The position numbers and the translations under genes were made by a program. DNA of 64,000 nt from Klebsiella michiganensis (lineage in GTDB: Bacteria; Pseudomonadota; Gammaproteobacteria; Enterobacterales; Enterobacteriaceae): contig CP011077.1 in NCBI GenBank assembly GCA_000963575.1, forward strand, positions 5,043,634 to 5,107,633. The letters are read 5' to 3'. Position 1 is the stretch's first letter, and the number at the start of each line of letters is the position of its first letter. Shown one piece after another: positions 24,793-33,389 of the stretch. A model generated the notes under the pieces. It saw nothing but the letters and a program-made list of their open reading frames with translations. It searched no databases and was not told the DNA's origin.

Positions 24793-25833
24793 TTAGTACA
24801 GCGCCTTACCGGAACTGTCTTTTACATTGGTCTTCCATGCAGCGCGAACTTGCTCAACCACGGAGGCTGGCAGCGTTGCGTAATCCAGAGCGTTAGCTTC
24901 TTTCGCGCCAGATTTGTATGCCCAGTCAAAGAACTTCAGCACTTCTGCGCCCTGCTCAGGGTTTTTCTGCTCTTTGTGGACCAGGATGAAGGTGGTGGAG
25001 GTGATTGGCCACGCTTCGTCACCTTTCTGGTTAGTCAGATCCTGTGCGAAGGATTTGCTCCAGTCAGCGCCTTTAGCCGCGTTAGCAAAGTTTGCTTCAG
25101 TCGGGCTTACTGGCTTACCGTCAGCGGACATCAGCTTGGTGTAAGTCAGGTTGTTCTGCTTAGCGTAAGCGTATTCAACGTAACCAATGGAGCCTGGCAG
25201 ACGCTGTACGAAGGCCGCGATGCCGTCGTTGCCTTTACCGCCCAGACCGGTTGGCCAGTTAACGGTAGAGCCTGCGCCAATTTTAGATTTCCACTCTTCG
25301 TTCACTTTAGACAGGTAGCTGGTGAACACGAAGGAAGTACCGGAGCCGTCAGCACGACGAACAACCGCGATGTTCTGATCCGGCAGTTTGTGGCCTGGGT
25401 TCAGCTTAGCAATCGCCGGGTCGTTCCATTTTTTGATGGTGCCCAGGTAGATGTCACCCAGGGTTTTGCCGTCCAGAACCAGCTCGCCAGACTTGAAGCC
25501 CGGCAGGTTAACCGCCAGCACTACGCCACCGATTACGGTAGGGAACTGGAACAGGCCTTCTTGCTGTAATTTGTCATCCGCCAGAGGGGCGTCAGAAGCG
25601 CCGAAGTCAACGGTGTTAGCAATGATTTGCTTCACGCCGCCGGAGGAACCGATACCCTGGTAGTTCACCTTGTTACCAGTTTCTTTCTGGTAGGTATCTG
25701 CCCACTTGGCATACACCGGCGCAGGGAAAGTTGCACCAGCGCCAGTCAGGCTTGCAGCTGCAAACGCAGTAGAAGCGCTCAGAGATAAGGTCGCGGCGAC
25801 AACAGTTGCGACAGTGGTACGCATAACGTTCAT
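24793..25833 (-). CDS. pstS: Periplasmic phosphate-binding protein PstS
   Basis: Periplasmic receptor of the Pst system, 346 residues including an N-terminal signal peptide (MNVMRTTVATVVAATLSLSA... ending in AFA). Phosphate-site motifs GAGATFPAP and GIGSSGGVKQI and the RADGSGTSF loop are clear. It is the first gene of the leftward pstSCAB-phoU operon and is preceded by two Pho boxes. Confidence 0.97.
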   Translation of the reverse strand: MNVMRTTVATVVAATLSLSASTAFAAASLTGAGATFPAPVYAKWADTYQKETGNKVNYQGIGSSGGVKQIIANTVDFGASDAPLADDKLQQEGLFQFPTVIGGVVLAVNLPGFKSGELVLDGKTLGDIYLGTIKKWNDPAIAKLNPGHKLPDQNIAVVRRADGSGTSFVFTSYLSKVNEEWKSKIGAGSTVNWPTGLGGKGNDGIAAFVQRLPGSIGYVEYAYAKQNNLTYTKLMSADGKPVSPTEANFANAAKGADWSKSFAQDLTNQKGDEAWPITSTTFILVHKEQKNPEQGAEVLKFFDWAYKSGAKEANALDYATLPASVVEQVRAAWKTNVKDSSGKALY

Positions 25834-25891
25834 AATGTCTCCTGCCAGATGTTCGTAAATTGTTGTTTAATTAAATACAGGGTAGAAAATA

Positions 25892-25909
25892 GGACAGTTT
25901 GGTGACAGT
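25892..25909 (-). promoter_or_regulatory. Pho box (proximal) of pstS
   Basis: On the minus strand actgtcaccaaactgtcc, two CTGTCA half-sites 11 bp apart, as in PhoB boxes. Confidence 0.8.
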
Positions 25910-25923
25910 TAAATGTACGAATT

Positions 25924-25941
25924 ATGACAGTTTTATGACAA
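25924..25941 (-). promoter_or_regulatory. Pho box (distal) of pstS
   Basis: On the minus strand ttgtcataaaactgtcat, almost the consensus PhoB box. Two boxes upstream of pstS are the usual enteric arrangement. Confidence 0.9.
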
Positions 25942-26231
25942 TGCACTTTTGCTGAGCAAAATAACAATAACCCATTGTTTATTATTTTCTTTTTAATAAA
26001 CACCTACCTAAAAATAAGAACAAACATTGAAAATATATTTGTTCAATTTGTGTTCACCCTCACTAATTATGACATCCCTACTCACGCTTTTGGCTCACGG
26101 CCTTTATCGCACTTCCTAAGCGCCATACATTTCTTCGCCATGGCGTCCGCGGTTAAGTATCACAGATTGTTTAATTTTTATTCTTTCCTTTGCCACTAAG
26201 ATAAAAAAACCACAACAAAGAGGGTTTAAGG
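25942..26231. other. AT-rich region between pstS and hiuH with no gene seen
   Basis: This holds the divergent upstream regions of pstS and hiuH. It is AT-rich with runs of A and T. I see no convincing small gene or RNA; the short frames inside it lack support. Confidence 0.5.
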
Positions 26232-26648
26232 ATGACATTAAAACAAGCTTTTTTCTTATCTCTGATTACCAGTTCGGTTTCCGCGTTTGCAGCCGATGTA
26301 CCGGCAAAGAATCCATTGAGCGTTCATGTCCTGAACCAGCAGACAGGCACCCCCTCTGAAGGTGTAAAAGTCACTCTGGATAAACAGGACGGTGAAAAAT
26401 GGGTAAGGCTGGGCGAGGGGCTGACTAACACAGACGGCCGCATTAGCGCACTTTATCCTGCCGGAAAAGACATTGAGCCGGGTAATTACAAAGTGACATT
26501 TGAAACCGGCGAATACTACAAGGCACATAAGCAGGACTCGTTCTTTGTGGATGTGCCGGTGGTGATCCACGTCAGCAAATCAGGCGAGCATTATCATGTG
26601 CCGTTGCTGCTTAGCCCCTTCGGTTATTCGACCTACCGCGGCAGCTAA
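26232..26648 (+). CDS. hiuH: Periplasmic 5-hydroxyisourate hydrolase (transthyretin-like)
   Basis: Hydrolyses 5-hydroxyisourate, the product of urate oxidation. It is 138 residues with a signal peptide ending in AFA near residue 20, so periplasmic. The family hallmarks are visible: LSVHVLNQQTGTPS near the mature N-terminus with its His, an internal GRISAL segment with the conserved Arg, HYHVPLLLSPFGYSTYRGS at the C-terminus. No urate pathway genes are close. It sits alone between pstS and glmS. Confidence 0.93.
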   Translation: MTLKQAFFLSLITSSVSAFAADVPAKNPLSVHVLNQQTGTPSEGVKVTLDKQDGEKWVRLGEGLTNTDGRISALYPAGKDIEPGNYKVTFETGEYYKAHKQDSFFVDVPVVIHVSKSGEHYHVPLLLSPFGYSTYRGS

Positions 26649-26660
26649 CCAATCAATATA

Positions 26661-26694
26661 AAAAAGCCCCGGACCGTTATGGCCGGGGCTTTTC
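26661..26694. terminator. Bidirectional terminator between hiuH and glmS
   Basis: The stem agccccgg / ccggggct is flanked by A and T runs on both sides, so it can end both convergent genes. Confidence 0.9.
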
Positions 26695-26751
26695 TGGCTG
26701 GTAATTAACGTTTTTTCGCCAATTAATCACAACGGATTAACGTCAAGAAAA

Positions 26752-28581
26752 TTACTCCACCGTTACCGATTTCGCCAGGTTACGCGGCTGGTCCACGTCG
26801 GTGCCTTTGATCAGCGCCACGTGGTAAGACAGCAGCTGCAGCGGGACGGTGTAGAAGATAGGGGCAATCACCTCTTCCACATGCGGCATCTCGATGATGT
26901 GCATGTTGTCGCTGCTGGTAAAGCCGGCGTCACGGTCGGCGAAGACATACAGCTGGCCGCCGCGGGCGCGAACTTCTTCGATGTTGGATTTCAGTTTTTC
27001 CAACAGCTCGTTGTTCGGTGCCACAACAATGACCGGCATATCGGCGTCGATCAATGCCAGCGGGCCGTGCTTCAGCTCACCGGCCGCATAGGCTTCAGCG
27101 TGAATGTAGGAGATCTCTTTCAGCTTCAGCGCACCTTCCATGGCAATCGGGTACTGATCGCCCCGGCCGAGGAACAGCGCATGATGTTTGTCGGAGAAAT
27201 CTTCCGCCAGCTGCTCAATGCGCTTGTCCTGGGACAGCATCTGCTCGATGCGGCTCGGCAGCGCCTGCAGGCCGTGCACGATATCTTGCTCAACCTGCGC
27301 GTCAGCGCCTTTCAGGCGGCTCAGCTTAGCCACCAGCATCAACAGAACGGTCAGTTGGGTGGTGAACGCTTTGGTTGACGCCACGCCGATTTCTGTTCCG
27401 GCGTTGGTCATCAGCGCCAGGTCAGATTCACGCACCAGAGAAGAGCCGGCCACGTTACAAATCGCCAGTGAGCCAAGATAGCCCAGCTCTTTAGACAAGC
27501 GCAGCGCCGCCAGGGTGTCCGCCGTTTCACCAGACTGGGAAAGGGTGATCATCAGGCTGTTGCGGCGCACGGCAGATTTGCGGTAACGGAATTCCGAGGC
27601 AATTTCGACATCACAAGGCACGCCGGCCAGCGCTTCGAACCAGTAGCGGGAAACCATACCTGAGTTATAGGAGGTGCCGCAGGCTACGATTTGAATATGC
27701 TCAACCTGAGAGAGCATTTCATTGGCTTTTGGCCCCAGCTCCGTCAAATCCACTTCACCGTGGCTGATACGCCCGGCAAGGGTGTTTTTGATAGCATTCG
27801 GCTGCTCATAAATCTCTTTCTGCATGTAATGGCGGTAAATGCCTTTGTCGCCAGCGTCATACTGCAGATTAGATTCGATGTCCGGGCGCTTAACCTGCTC
27901 GCCTTTGGTGTCAAAAACAGTGACCGCGCGGCGGGTCACTTCGGCGATATCGCCTTCCTCAAGGAAGATAAAGCGGCGGGTTACCGGCAGCAGCGCCAGT
28001 TGATCGGACGCGATAAAGTTTTCACCCATGCCCAGGCCGATAACCATTGGGCTACCGGAGCGTGCGGCCAGCAGGACATCCGGGTTACGGGTGTCCATGA
28101 TCACGGTGCCGTAAGCGCCACGCAGCTGAGGAATAGCGCGAAGAACCGCCTCTCGCAGCGTACCACCCTGCTCAAGCTCCCAATGCACCAGGTGAGCAAT
28201 AACTTCGGTATCCGTCTGGGAGACGAACGTGTAGCCACGAGATTGCAGCGCTTCACGCAGCGGTTCGTGATTTTCAATAATACCGTTGTGTACGACCACG
28301 ATATGGTCGGAGACATGTGGGTGAGCATTTATTTCTGAAGGTTCGCCGTGCGTTGCCCAACGGGTATGGGCAATCCCGGTGCCACCATGCAGAGCGGTTT
28401 CTTCCGCCGCTTCCGCCAGCTTCTGTACTTTCCCCAGACGACGCAGACGGGTCATCTGACCTTTGTCGTCCACAACCGCCAGGCCCGCAGAGTCGTACCC
28501 GCGGTATTCCAGACGACGTAGTCCTTCAAGAAGGATTTCAGCGATATCACGTTGCGCCACTGCGCCAACAATTCCACACAT
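26752..28581 (-). CDS. glmS: Glucosamine-6-phosphate synthase GlmS
   Basis: Makes glucosamine-6-phosphate from fructose-6-phosphate and glutamine, the first step toward UDP-GlcNAc. It is 609 residues, identical in length to E. coli. The N-terminal glutaminase has catalytic Cys2 (MCGIVGAV), and two SIS isomerase domains follow (CGTSYNSG, SQSGETADT, GRGDQYPIAMEGALKLKEISY); the C-terminus is NLAKSVTVE. It is cotranscribed downstream of glmU. In E. coli the message is controlled by the GlmY/GlmZ RNAs in the glmU-glmS gap; here that gap also holds a repeat. Confidence 0.97.
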   Translation of the reverse strand: MCGIVGAVAQRDIAEILLEGLRRLEYRGYDSAGLAVVDDKGQMTRLRRLGKVQKLAEAAEETALHGGTGIAHTRWATHGEPSEINAHPHVSDHIVVVHNGIIENHEPLREALQSRGYTFVSQTDTEVIAHLVHWELEQGGTLREAVLRAIPQLRGAYGTVIMDTRNPDVLLAARSGSPMVIGLGMGENFIASDQLALLPVTRRFIFLEEGDIAEVTRRAVTVFDTKGEQVKRPDIESNLQYDAGDKGIYRHYMQKEIYEQPNAIKNTLAGRISHGEVDLTELGPKANEMLSQVEHIQIVACGTSYNSGMVSRYWFEALAGVPCDVEIASEFRYRKSAVRRNSLMITLSQSGETADTLAALRLSKELGYLGSLAICNVAGSSLVRESDLALMTNAGTEIGVASTKAFTTQLTVLLMLVAKLSRLKGADAQVEQDIVHGLQALPSRIEQMLSQDKRIEQLAEDFSDKHHALFLGRGDQYPIAMEGALKLKEISYIHAEAYAAGELKHGPLALIDADMPVIVVAPNNELLEKLKSNIEEVRARGGQLYVFADRDAGFTSSDNMHIIEMPHVEEVIAPIFYTVPLQLLSYHVALIKGTDVDQPRNLAKSVTVE

Positions 28582-28722
28582 AATTTTTAAGTCCTGAGAA
28601 TGGCGTTAGCCATGTGTTGTCGCTGACCTGTTTGTATTAATCCGGTATTTCCGGAGCCCCGAGCCTTGTAGAGAGTGGGGTTATTTTTATGGGTACTGCT
28701 TTTGGGGGGAGGATTATGTTAT

Positions 28723-28818
28723 CCCCTCACCCCGGCCCTCTCCCCAAAGGGGCGAGGGAGAAAAACACCGCACCGAACGATCACCTCTCCCCTGTGGGAG
28801 GAGGGTTAGGGTGAGGGG
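28723..28818. repeat. Inverted repeat pair between glmU and glmS
   Basis: Left unit cccctcaccccggccctctcccc, right unit cacctctcccctgtgggaggagg then gttagggtgagggg. It ends 10 bp before the glmU stop codon and lies in the intergenic mRNA about 140 bp before glmS. Confidence 0.85.
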
Positions 28819-28828
28819 TATAAATCCG

Positions 28829-30199
28829 TTACTTCTTCTTCACCGGCCGCTGCCAGCCCTGGATGTGTTTCTGTTTTACGCGGCTGATCACCAGCTCATT
28901 TTCAGCAACATCGCGCGTTACTGTCGTCCCGGCACCAATCGTGACACCACTGGCCACGGTGACCGGGGCCACCAGCTGAGTATCAGAGCCTACAAATACG
29001 TCATCACCAATGATGGTTTTATGTTTGTTCGCCCCATCGTAGTTGCAGGTAATGGTGCCGGCACCGATGTTAACGTTATCACCAATTTCAGCATCACCGA
29101 GGTAGCTCAGGTGGCCCGCTTTAGAGCCTTTACCCAGACGCGCCTTCTTCATCTCAACGAAGTTGCCAACATGCGCGCCCTCCGCCAGCTCAGCGCCTGG
29201 ACGCAGTCGGGCAAATGGCCCGATGGTGCAGGCAGCTTCAAGCGTCGCATCCTCAATGACGGTGTACGGACTGATTTCGCAGTCATCGCCGATAACCGCG
29301 TTTTTAATCACGCAACCAGTGCCTATCTTCACGCGGTTGCCCAGCGTAACGCGGCCTTCCACAATGACATTAGTATCTATTTCAACATCGCGCCCGTGCG
29401 TTAATTCACCGCGCAGATCGAAACGAGCCGGATCGCGCAGCATGACCCCCGCCAGCAGCAGCTTGTCGGCCTGCTCTGTTTGGTAGACGCGTTCCAGGCG
29501 AGAAAGCTGCAGGCGGTTATTCACGCCCTCAACTTCACTCAGGCGATCCGGGTGAACAGCGGCAATTTCACGCCCTTCACCGTGAGCCAGGGCAATAATA
29601 TCGGTGATGTAGAACTCGCCCTGCGCGTTGTTGTTATCCAGCTTACCGAGCCAGCGCTTCAGATCTGCACCGTTAGCCACCAGTATCCCGGTGTTGATTT
29701 CATTGATTCTACGCTGCTCTTCGCTCGCATCTTTATGTTCCACGATGCCGACGACCTTGCCGTTTTCACGCGCAATGCGTCCATAGCCGGTAGGATCTTC
29801 AAGCTTAACGGTCAGCAGGCCGATGCCGCCCTGCGGTTTAGCTTCGCGCAGGCGCTGTAACGTCTCGATAGAGATCAGCGGCACATCGCCGTACAGCATC
29901 AGAATGTCTTCGTCATCGCCAAAGAACGGGGCCGCCATCTGCATCGCATGGCCGGTTCCCAGCTGCTCTGCCTGCAGCACCCAGTTAAGCGCGCCGTCAT
30001 TCAGGGTCTGCTTGAGCAGGTCGCCGCCGTGGCCATAAACCAGGTTAACCCGCTGGGCACCTAATTTATTTGCGGCATCAATGACATGCTGGACCATTGG
30101 CTTCCCAGCCAGCGTGTGCAGCACCTTTGGAAGGTCTGAGTACATGCGGGTTCCTTTGCCGGCAGCAAGGATAACCACGCTCATTGCGCTGTTTGACAT
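28829..30199 (-). CDS. glmU: Bifunctional UDP-GlcNAc pyrophosphorylase / GlcN-1-P acetyltransferase GlmU
   Basis: Two-domain cytoplasmic enzyme of 456 residues that acetylates glucosamine-1-phosphate and then makes UDP-GlcNAc for peptidoglycan and LPS. The N-terminal nucleotidyltransferase has LAAGKGTRMYSDLPKVLH at about residues 11-28. The C-terminal half has the hexapeptide repeats of a left-handed beta helix (for example IGDNVNIGAGTITCNYDG). It is first in the leftward glmU-glmS unit. Confidence 0.97.
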   Translation of the reverse strand: MSNSAMSVVILAAGKGTRMYSDLPKVLHTLAGKPMVQHVIDAANKLGAQRVNLVYGHGGDLLKQTLNDGALNWVLQAEQLGTGHAMQMAAPFFGDDEDILMLYGDVPLISIETLQRLREAKPQGGIGLLTVKLEDPTGYGRIARENGKVVGIVEHKDASEEQRRINEINTGILVANGADLKRWLGKLDNNNAQGEFYITDIIALAHGEGREIAAVHPDRLSEVEGVNNRLQLSRLERVYQTEQADKLLLAGVMLRDPARFDLRGELTHGRDVEIDTNVIVEGRVTLGNRVKIGTGCVIKNAVIGDDCEISPYTVIEDATLEAACTIGPFARLRPGAELAEGAHVGNFVEMKKARLGKGSKAGHLSYLGDAEIGDNVNIGAGTITCNYDGANKHKTIIGDDVFVGSDTQLVAPVTVASGVTIGAGTTVTRDVAENELVISRVKQKHIQGWQRPVKKK

Positions 30200-30441
30200 A
30201 CGTGTCCTGAATCTGTTTAGTGTGTGAAGTAAAGCGATTTAGCCTTGAAAATTCTACATATTTTGCATCAAAAAATACGCTGCAGCTAATTTCACCGTCT
30301 TGAGATTATCTGCGTCTTTTATAGCAGCAATCTCGCTAGAATCCATGGGAATTAAGGCCAAAATATGGGCTATATCCCCCGTAGATTGCGCTATCTCGCT
30401 GGTTTTATGGTTATTTTGAGTATGGAATAAAGCTGAAGAAT

Positions 30442-30478
30442 AAAAAAAATGCCAGTCAGGTTTCCCGGACTGGCATTT
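30442..30478 (-). terminator. Rho-independent terminator of the atp operon
   Basis: On the minus strand the stem aatgccagtc / gactggcatt is followed by a run of T, just after atpC. The rest of the 30200-30441 gap is the glmU upstream region, with no gene seen. Confidence 0.92.
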
Positions 30479-30496
30479 GTCTTTTCAAGCAGGTAG

Positions 30497-30916
30497 TTAC
30501 ATCGCTTTTTTGGTTAACTCGATAACGCGCAGTTTGGCGATCGCTTTAGCCAGTTCAGCAGAAGCCTGAGCGTAATCCACGTCACCGTGGGAGCTGTGCA
30601 TGTGCTCTTCAGCTTTGCGTTTCGCTTCCAGGGCACGCGCTTCGTCGAGATCCTGGCCGCGAATCGCGGTGTCAGCCAGGACGGTTACGTTACCCGGCTG
30701 TACTTCCAGAACACCACCGGACAGGTAGATAAACTCTTCATGTCCGTGCTGCTTAACGATGCGGATCATACCAGGCTTAATGGCGGTGAGCAGCGGTGCG
30801 TGGCCCGGGTAAATACCCAGTTCACCTTCGCTACCCGTTACCTGGATCTTCTCGACCAGACCGGAGAACATTTGCTGCTCCGCGCTGACGACGTCCAGGT
30901 GGTAAGTCATAGCCAT
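30497..30916 (-). CDS. atpC: ATP synthase epsilon subunit
   Basis: Subunit of the F1 central stalk that couples rotation and inhibits ATP hydrolysis. It is 139 residues, the E. coli length, with an N-terminal beta sandwich and a C-terminal helical hairpin (KAEEHM...IELTKKAM). It is the last gene of the leftward atp operon, 19 bp after atpD. Confidence 0.97.
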   Translation of the reverse strand: MAMTYHLDVVSAEQQMFSGLVEKIQVTGSEGELGIYPGHAPLLTAIKPGMIRIVKQHGHEEFIYLSGGVLEVQPGNVTVLADTAIRGQDLDEARALEAKRKAEEHMHSSHGDVDYAQASAELAKAIAKLRVIELTKKAM

Positions 30917-30935
30917 GTCACCCTCCGATTAGGCG

Positions 30936-32318
30936 TTAAAGTTTTTTCGCTTTCTCAACAGCTTCGTCGATGGAGCCAACCATGTAGAACGCCTGCTCTG
31001 GCAGATGGTCGTATTCGCCGTCCATGATGCCTTTGAAGCCACGGATGGTATCTTTCAGCGAAACGTATTTGCCTGGAGAACCGGTAAAGACTTCTGCTAC
31101 GAAGAACGGCTGAGACAGGAAGCGCTGGATCTTACGCGCACGAGCAACAACCAGTTTGTCTTCTTCGGACAGTTCGTCCATACCCAGAATCGCGATGATG
31201 TCTTTCAGCTCCTGGTAACGCTGCAGGATAGACTGAACGCCACGCGCGGTATCGTAGTGCTCCTGACCAACAACCAGCGGATCCAGCTGACGGCTGGTGG
31301 AGTCCAGCGGGTCAACGGCCGGGTAAATACCCAGAGATGCGATCTGACGGCTCAGCGTAACGGTTGAGTCCAGGTGCGCAAAGGTGGTCGCCGGAGACGG
31401 GTCAGTCAAGTCATCCGCAGGAACGTAAACGGCCTGTACGGAGGTGATAGAACCGGTCTTGGTGGAGGTAATACGCTCCTGAAGAACACCCATCTCTTCT
31501 GCCAGAGTTGGCTGATAACCTACCGCAGAAGGCATACGACCCAGCAGTGCGGATACTTCAGTACCGGCCAGGGTATAACGGTAGATGTTATCAACGAACA
31601 GCAGAACGTCACGGCCTTCGTCACGGAATTTTTCCGCGATGGTCAGACCGGTCAGCGCTACGCGCAGACGGTTACCTGGTGGCTCGTTCATCTGGCCGTA
31701 AACCAGTGCTACTTTATCCAGAACGTTGGAGTCGGTCATTTCGTGGTAGAAGTCGTTACCCTCACGAGTACGCTCACCCACGCCCGCAAACACGGAATAA
31801 CCGGAGTGCTCGATCGCGATGTTACGGATCAGCTCCATCATGTTTACGGTTTTACCTACGCCCGCACCACCGAACAGACCAACTTTACCGCCTTTAGCAA
31901 ACGGACAAATCAGGTCGATAACTTTGATGCCGGTTTCCAGCAGTTCCTGAGAGCTGGACAGCTCTTCGTAGGAAGGTGCTGCGCGGTGAATCGCCCAACG
32001 GTCTTCTTCGCCGATGTCGCCTTTCATGTCGATCGGCTGACCCAGCACGTTCATGATACGGCCAAGGGTCGCTTTACCTACCGGGACTTCGATCGGGTGC
32101 TCGAGGTCATTTACTTGCAGACCGCGACGCAGACCGTCGGAGGAACCCATTGCGATGGTACGCACGATACCGCCGCCGAGCTGCTGCTGAACTTCCAGCA
32201 CCAGCTTCTCATTGTTGTTCTGTACCTCAAGCGCGTCATAAACGCGCGGTACGCCGTCCTGAGGGAACTCGACGTCCACCACGGCGCCGATTACCTGGAC
32301 AATCTTTCCAGTAGCCAT
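30936..32318 (-). CDS. atpD: ATP synthase beta subunit
   Basis: Catalytic F1 subunit, 460 residues. The P-loop GGAGVGKT is at about residue 150, followed by GERTREGND and the ALLGRMPSAVGYQPTL segment. It binds ATP/ADP and forms the hexamer with alpha. The gap to atpG upstream is 157 bp, far longer than the roughly 25 bp in E. coli, because an ERIC element lies in it. Confidence 0.98.
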   Translation of the reverse strand: MATGKIVQVIGAVVDVEFPQDGVPRVYDALEVQNNNEKLVLEVQQQLGGGIVRTIAMGSSDGLRRGLQVNDLEHPIEVPVGKATLGRIMNVLGQPIDMKGDIGEEDRWAIHRAAPSYEELSSSQELLETGIKVIDLICPFAKGGKVGLFGGAGVGKTVNMMELIRNIAIEHSGYSVFAGVGERTREGNDFYHEMTDSNVLDKVALVYGQMNEPPGNRLRVALTGLTIAEKFRDEGRDVLLFVDNIYRYTLAGTEVSALLGRMPSAVGYQPTLAEEMGVLQERITSTKTGSITSVQAVYVPADDLTDPSPATTFAHLDSTVTLSRQIASLGIYPAVDPLDSTSRQLDPLVVGQEHYDTARGVQSILQRYQELKDIIAILGMDELSEEDKLVVARARKIQRFLSQPFFVAEVFTGSPGKYVSLKDTIRGFKGIMDGEYDHLPEQAFYMVGSIDEAVEKAKKL

Positions 32319-32349
32319 CTTGAATCCTCTACGTAATTCGTTTACCCGT

Positions 32350-32461
32350 CATATTTCAACTTGCAGATGCGTTGACTGCCTTCCCTCACCTCAGTCACTT
32401 ACTTAAGTAAGCTCTTGAGGATTCGCTCAGTTGCCGCCTTTCTGCAAACCGAACTATTTAG
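32350..32461. repeat. ERIC element inside the atp operon
   Basis: The central palindrome, tcagtcacttacttaagtaa then gctcttgagg, matches the ERIC core from which the ERIC1R and ERIC2 primers were designed. The flanks (caacttgcag...gttgccgcctttctgca) match the ends of the roughly 127-bp element. It lies wholly in the atpG-atpD intergenic region. Confidence 0.9.
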
Positions 32462-32475
32462 GGTAATAACCTGGT

Positions 32476-33339
32476 TTAAACCGCGGACGCGCCACCGACG
32501 ATTTCGGTAAGTTCCTGAGTAATGCTGGCCTGACGAGCTTTGTTGTATACCAACCGCAGCTCTTTAATCAGGCTGCCGCCGTTATCGGTTGCGGCTTTCA
32601 TCGCCACCATACGTGCGGCCTGCTCGCTGGCCAGGTTTTCTACGACGCCCTGATAAACCTGAGACTCGACATAACGACGCAGCAGGGTGTCCAGCAGCGC
32701 TTTCGGGTCTGGTTCGTACAGGTAGTCCCAGGATTTACGCTTCAGCTCCTCATCTTCTGATGCCGGTAACGGCAGCAGCTGAGTGATGGTCGGAACCTGA
32801 GACATGGTGTTAACAAATTTGTTGCTGACAACGTACAGCTTGTCCAGACGACCTTCGTCGTAGGCTTGCAGCATCACTTTCACCGGGCCGATCAGTTCAG
32901 ACAGGGAAGGGGTATCTCCCATGCCGGTAACCTGAGCAACCACGTTGCCGCCAACGGAGTTGAAGAAAGAAACGCCCTTGGAGCCGATCATCGCGAGTTC
33001 GCTCTGAACGCCCTTATCGGACCACTCTTTCATATCCGCCAGCACTTTTTTGAACAGGTTAATGTTCAAACCGCCGCACAAACCACGATCGGTCGACACC
33101 ACCAGGTAGCCCACGCGCTTAACGTCGCGTTCTTCCAGGTATGGGTGCTTATATTCCAGATTACCGTTAGCAAGGTGACCAATCACTTTGCGCATGGTAT
33201 CTGCATAAGGACGGCTGGCCGCCATGCGATCCTGCGATTTACGCATTTTGGAAGCGGCGACCATTTCCATCGCTTTGGTGATCTTCTGCGTGTTCTGGAC
33301 GCTTGCGATCTTACTACGTATCTCTTTTGCGCCGGCCAT
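32476..33339 (-). CDS. atpG: ATP synthase gamma subunit
   Basis: Rotor shaft of F1, 287 residues. The N-terminal helix (EIRSKIASVQNTQKITKAMEMVAASKM) and the C-terminal helix (ARQASITQELTEIVGGASA) form the coiled coil within the alpha-beta ring. It is 50 bp after atpA. Confidence 0.97.
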   Translation of the reverse strand: MAGAKEIRSKIASVQNTQKITKAMEMVAASKMRKSQDRMAASRPYADTMRKVIGHLANGNLEYKHPYLEERDVKRVGYLVVSTDRGLCGGLNINLFKKVLADMKEWSDKGVQSELAMIGSKGVSFFNSVGGNVVAQVTGMGDTPSLSELIGPVKVMLQAYDEGRLDKLYVVSNKFVNTMSQVPTITQLLPLPASEDEELKRKSWDYLYEPDPKALLDTLLRRYVESQVYQGVVENLASEQAARMVAMKAATDNGGSLIKELRLVYNKARQASITQELTEIVGGASAV

Positions 33340-33389
33340 GAGCTTCTCCTCAATGCCTCGCGGCTTGCCCTAGAGCAAGCCGCCAGACG

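Noticed and set aside
25975..26199. Small 74-residue frame between pstS and hiuH
   Set aside because: AT-rich low-complexity peptide, no good ribosome site and no known family.
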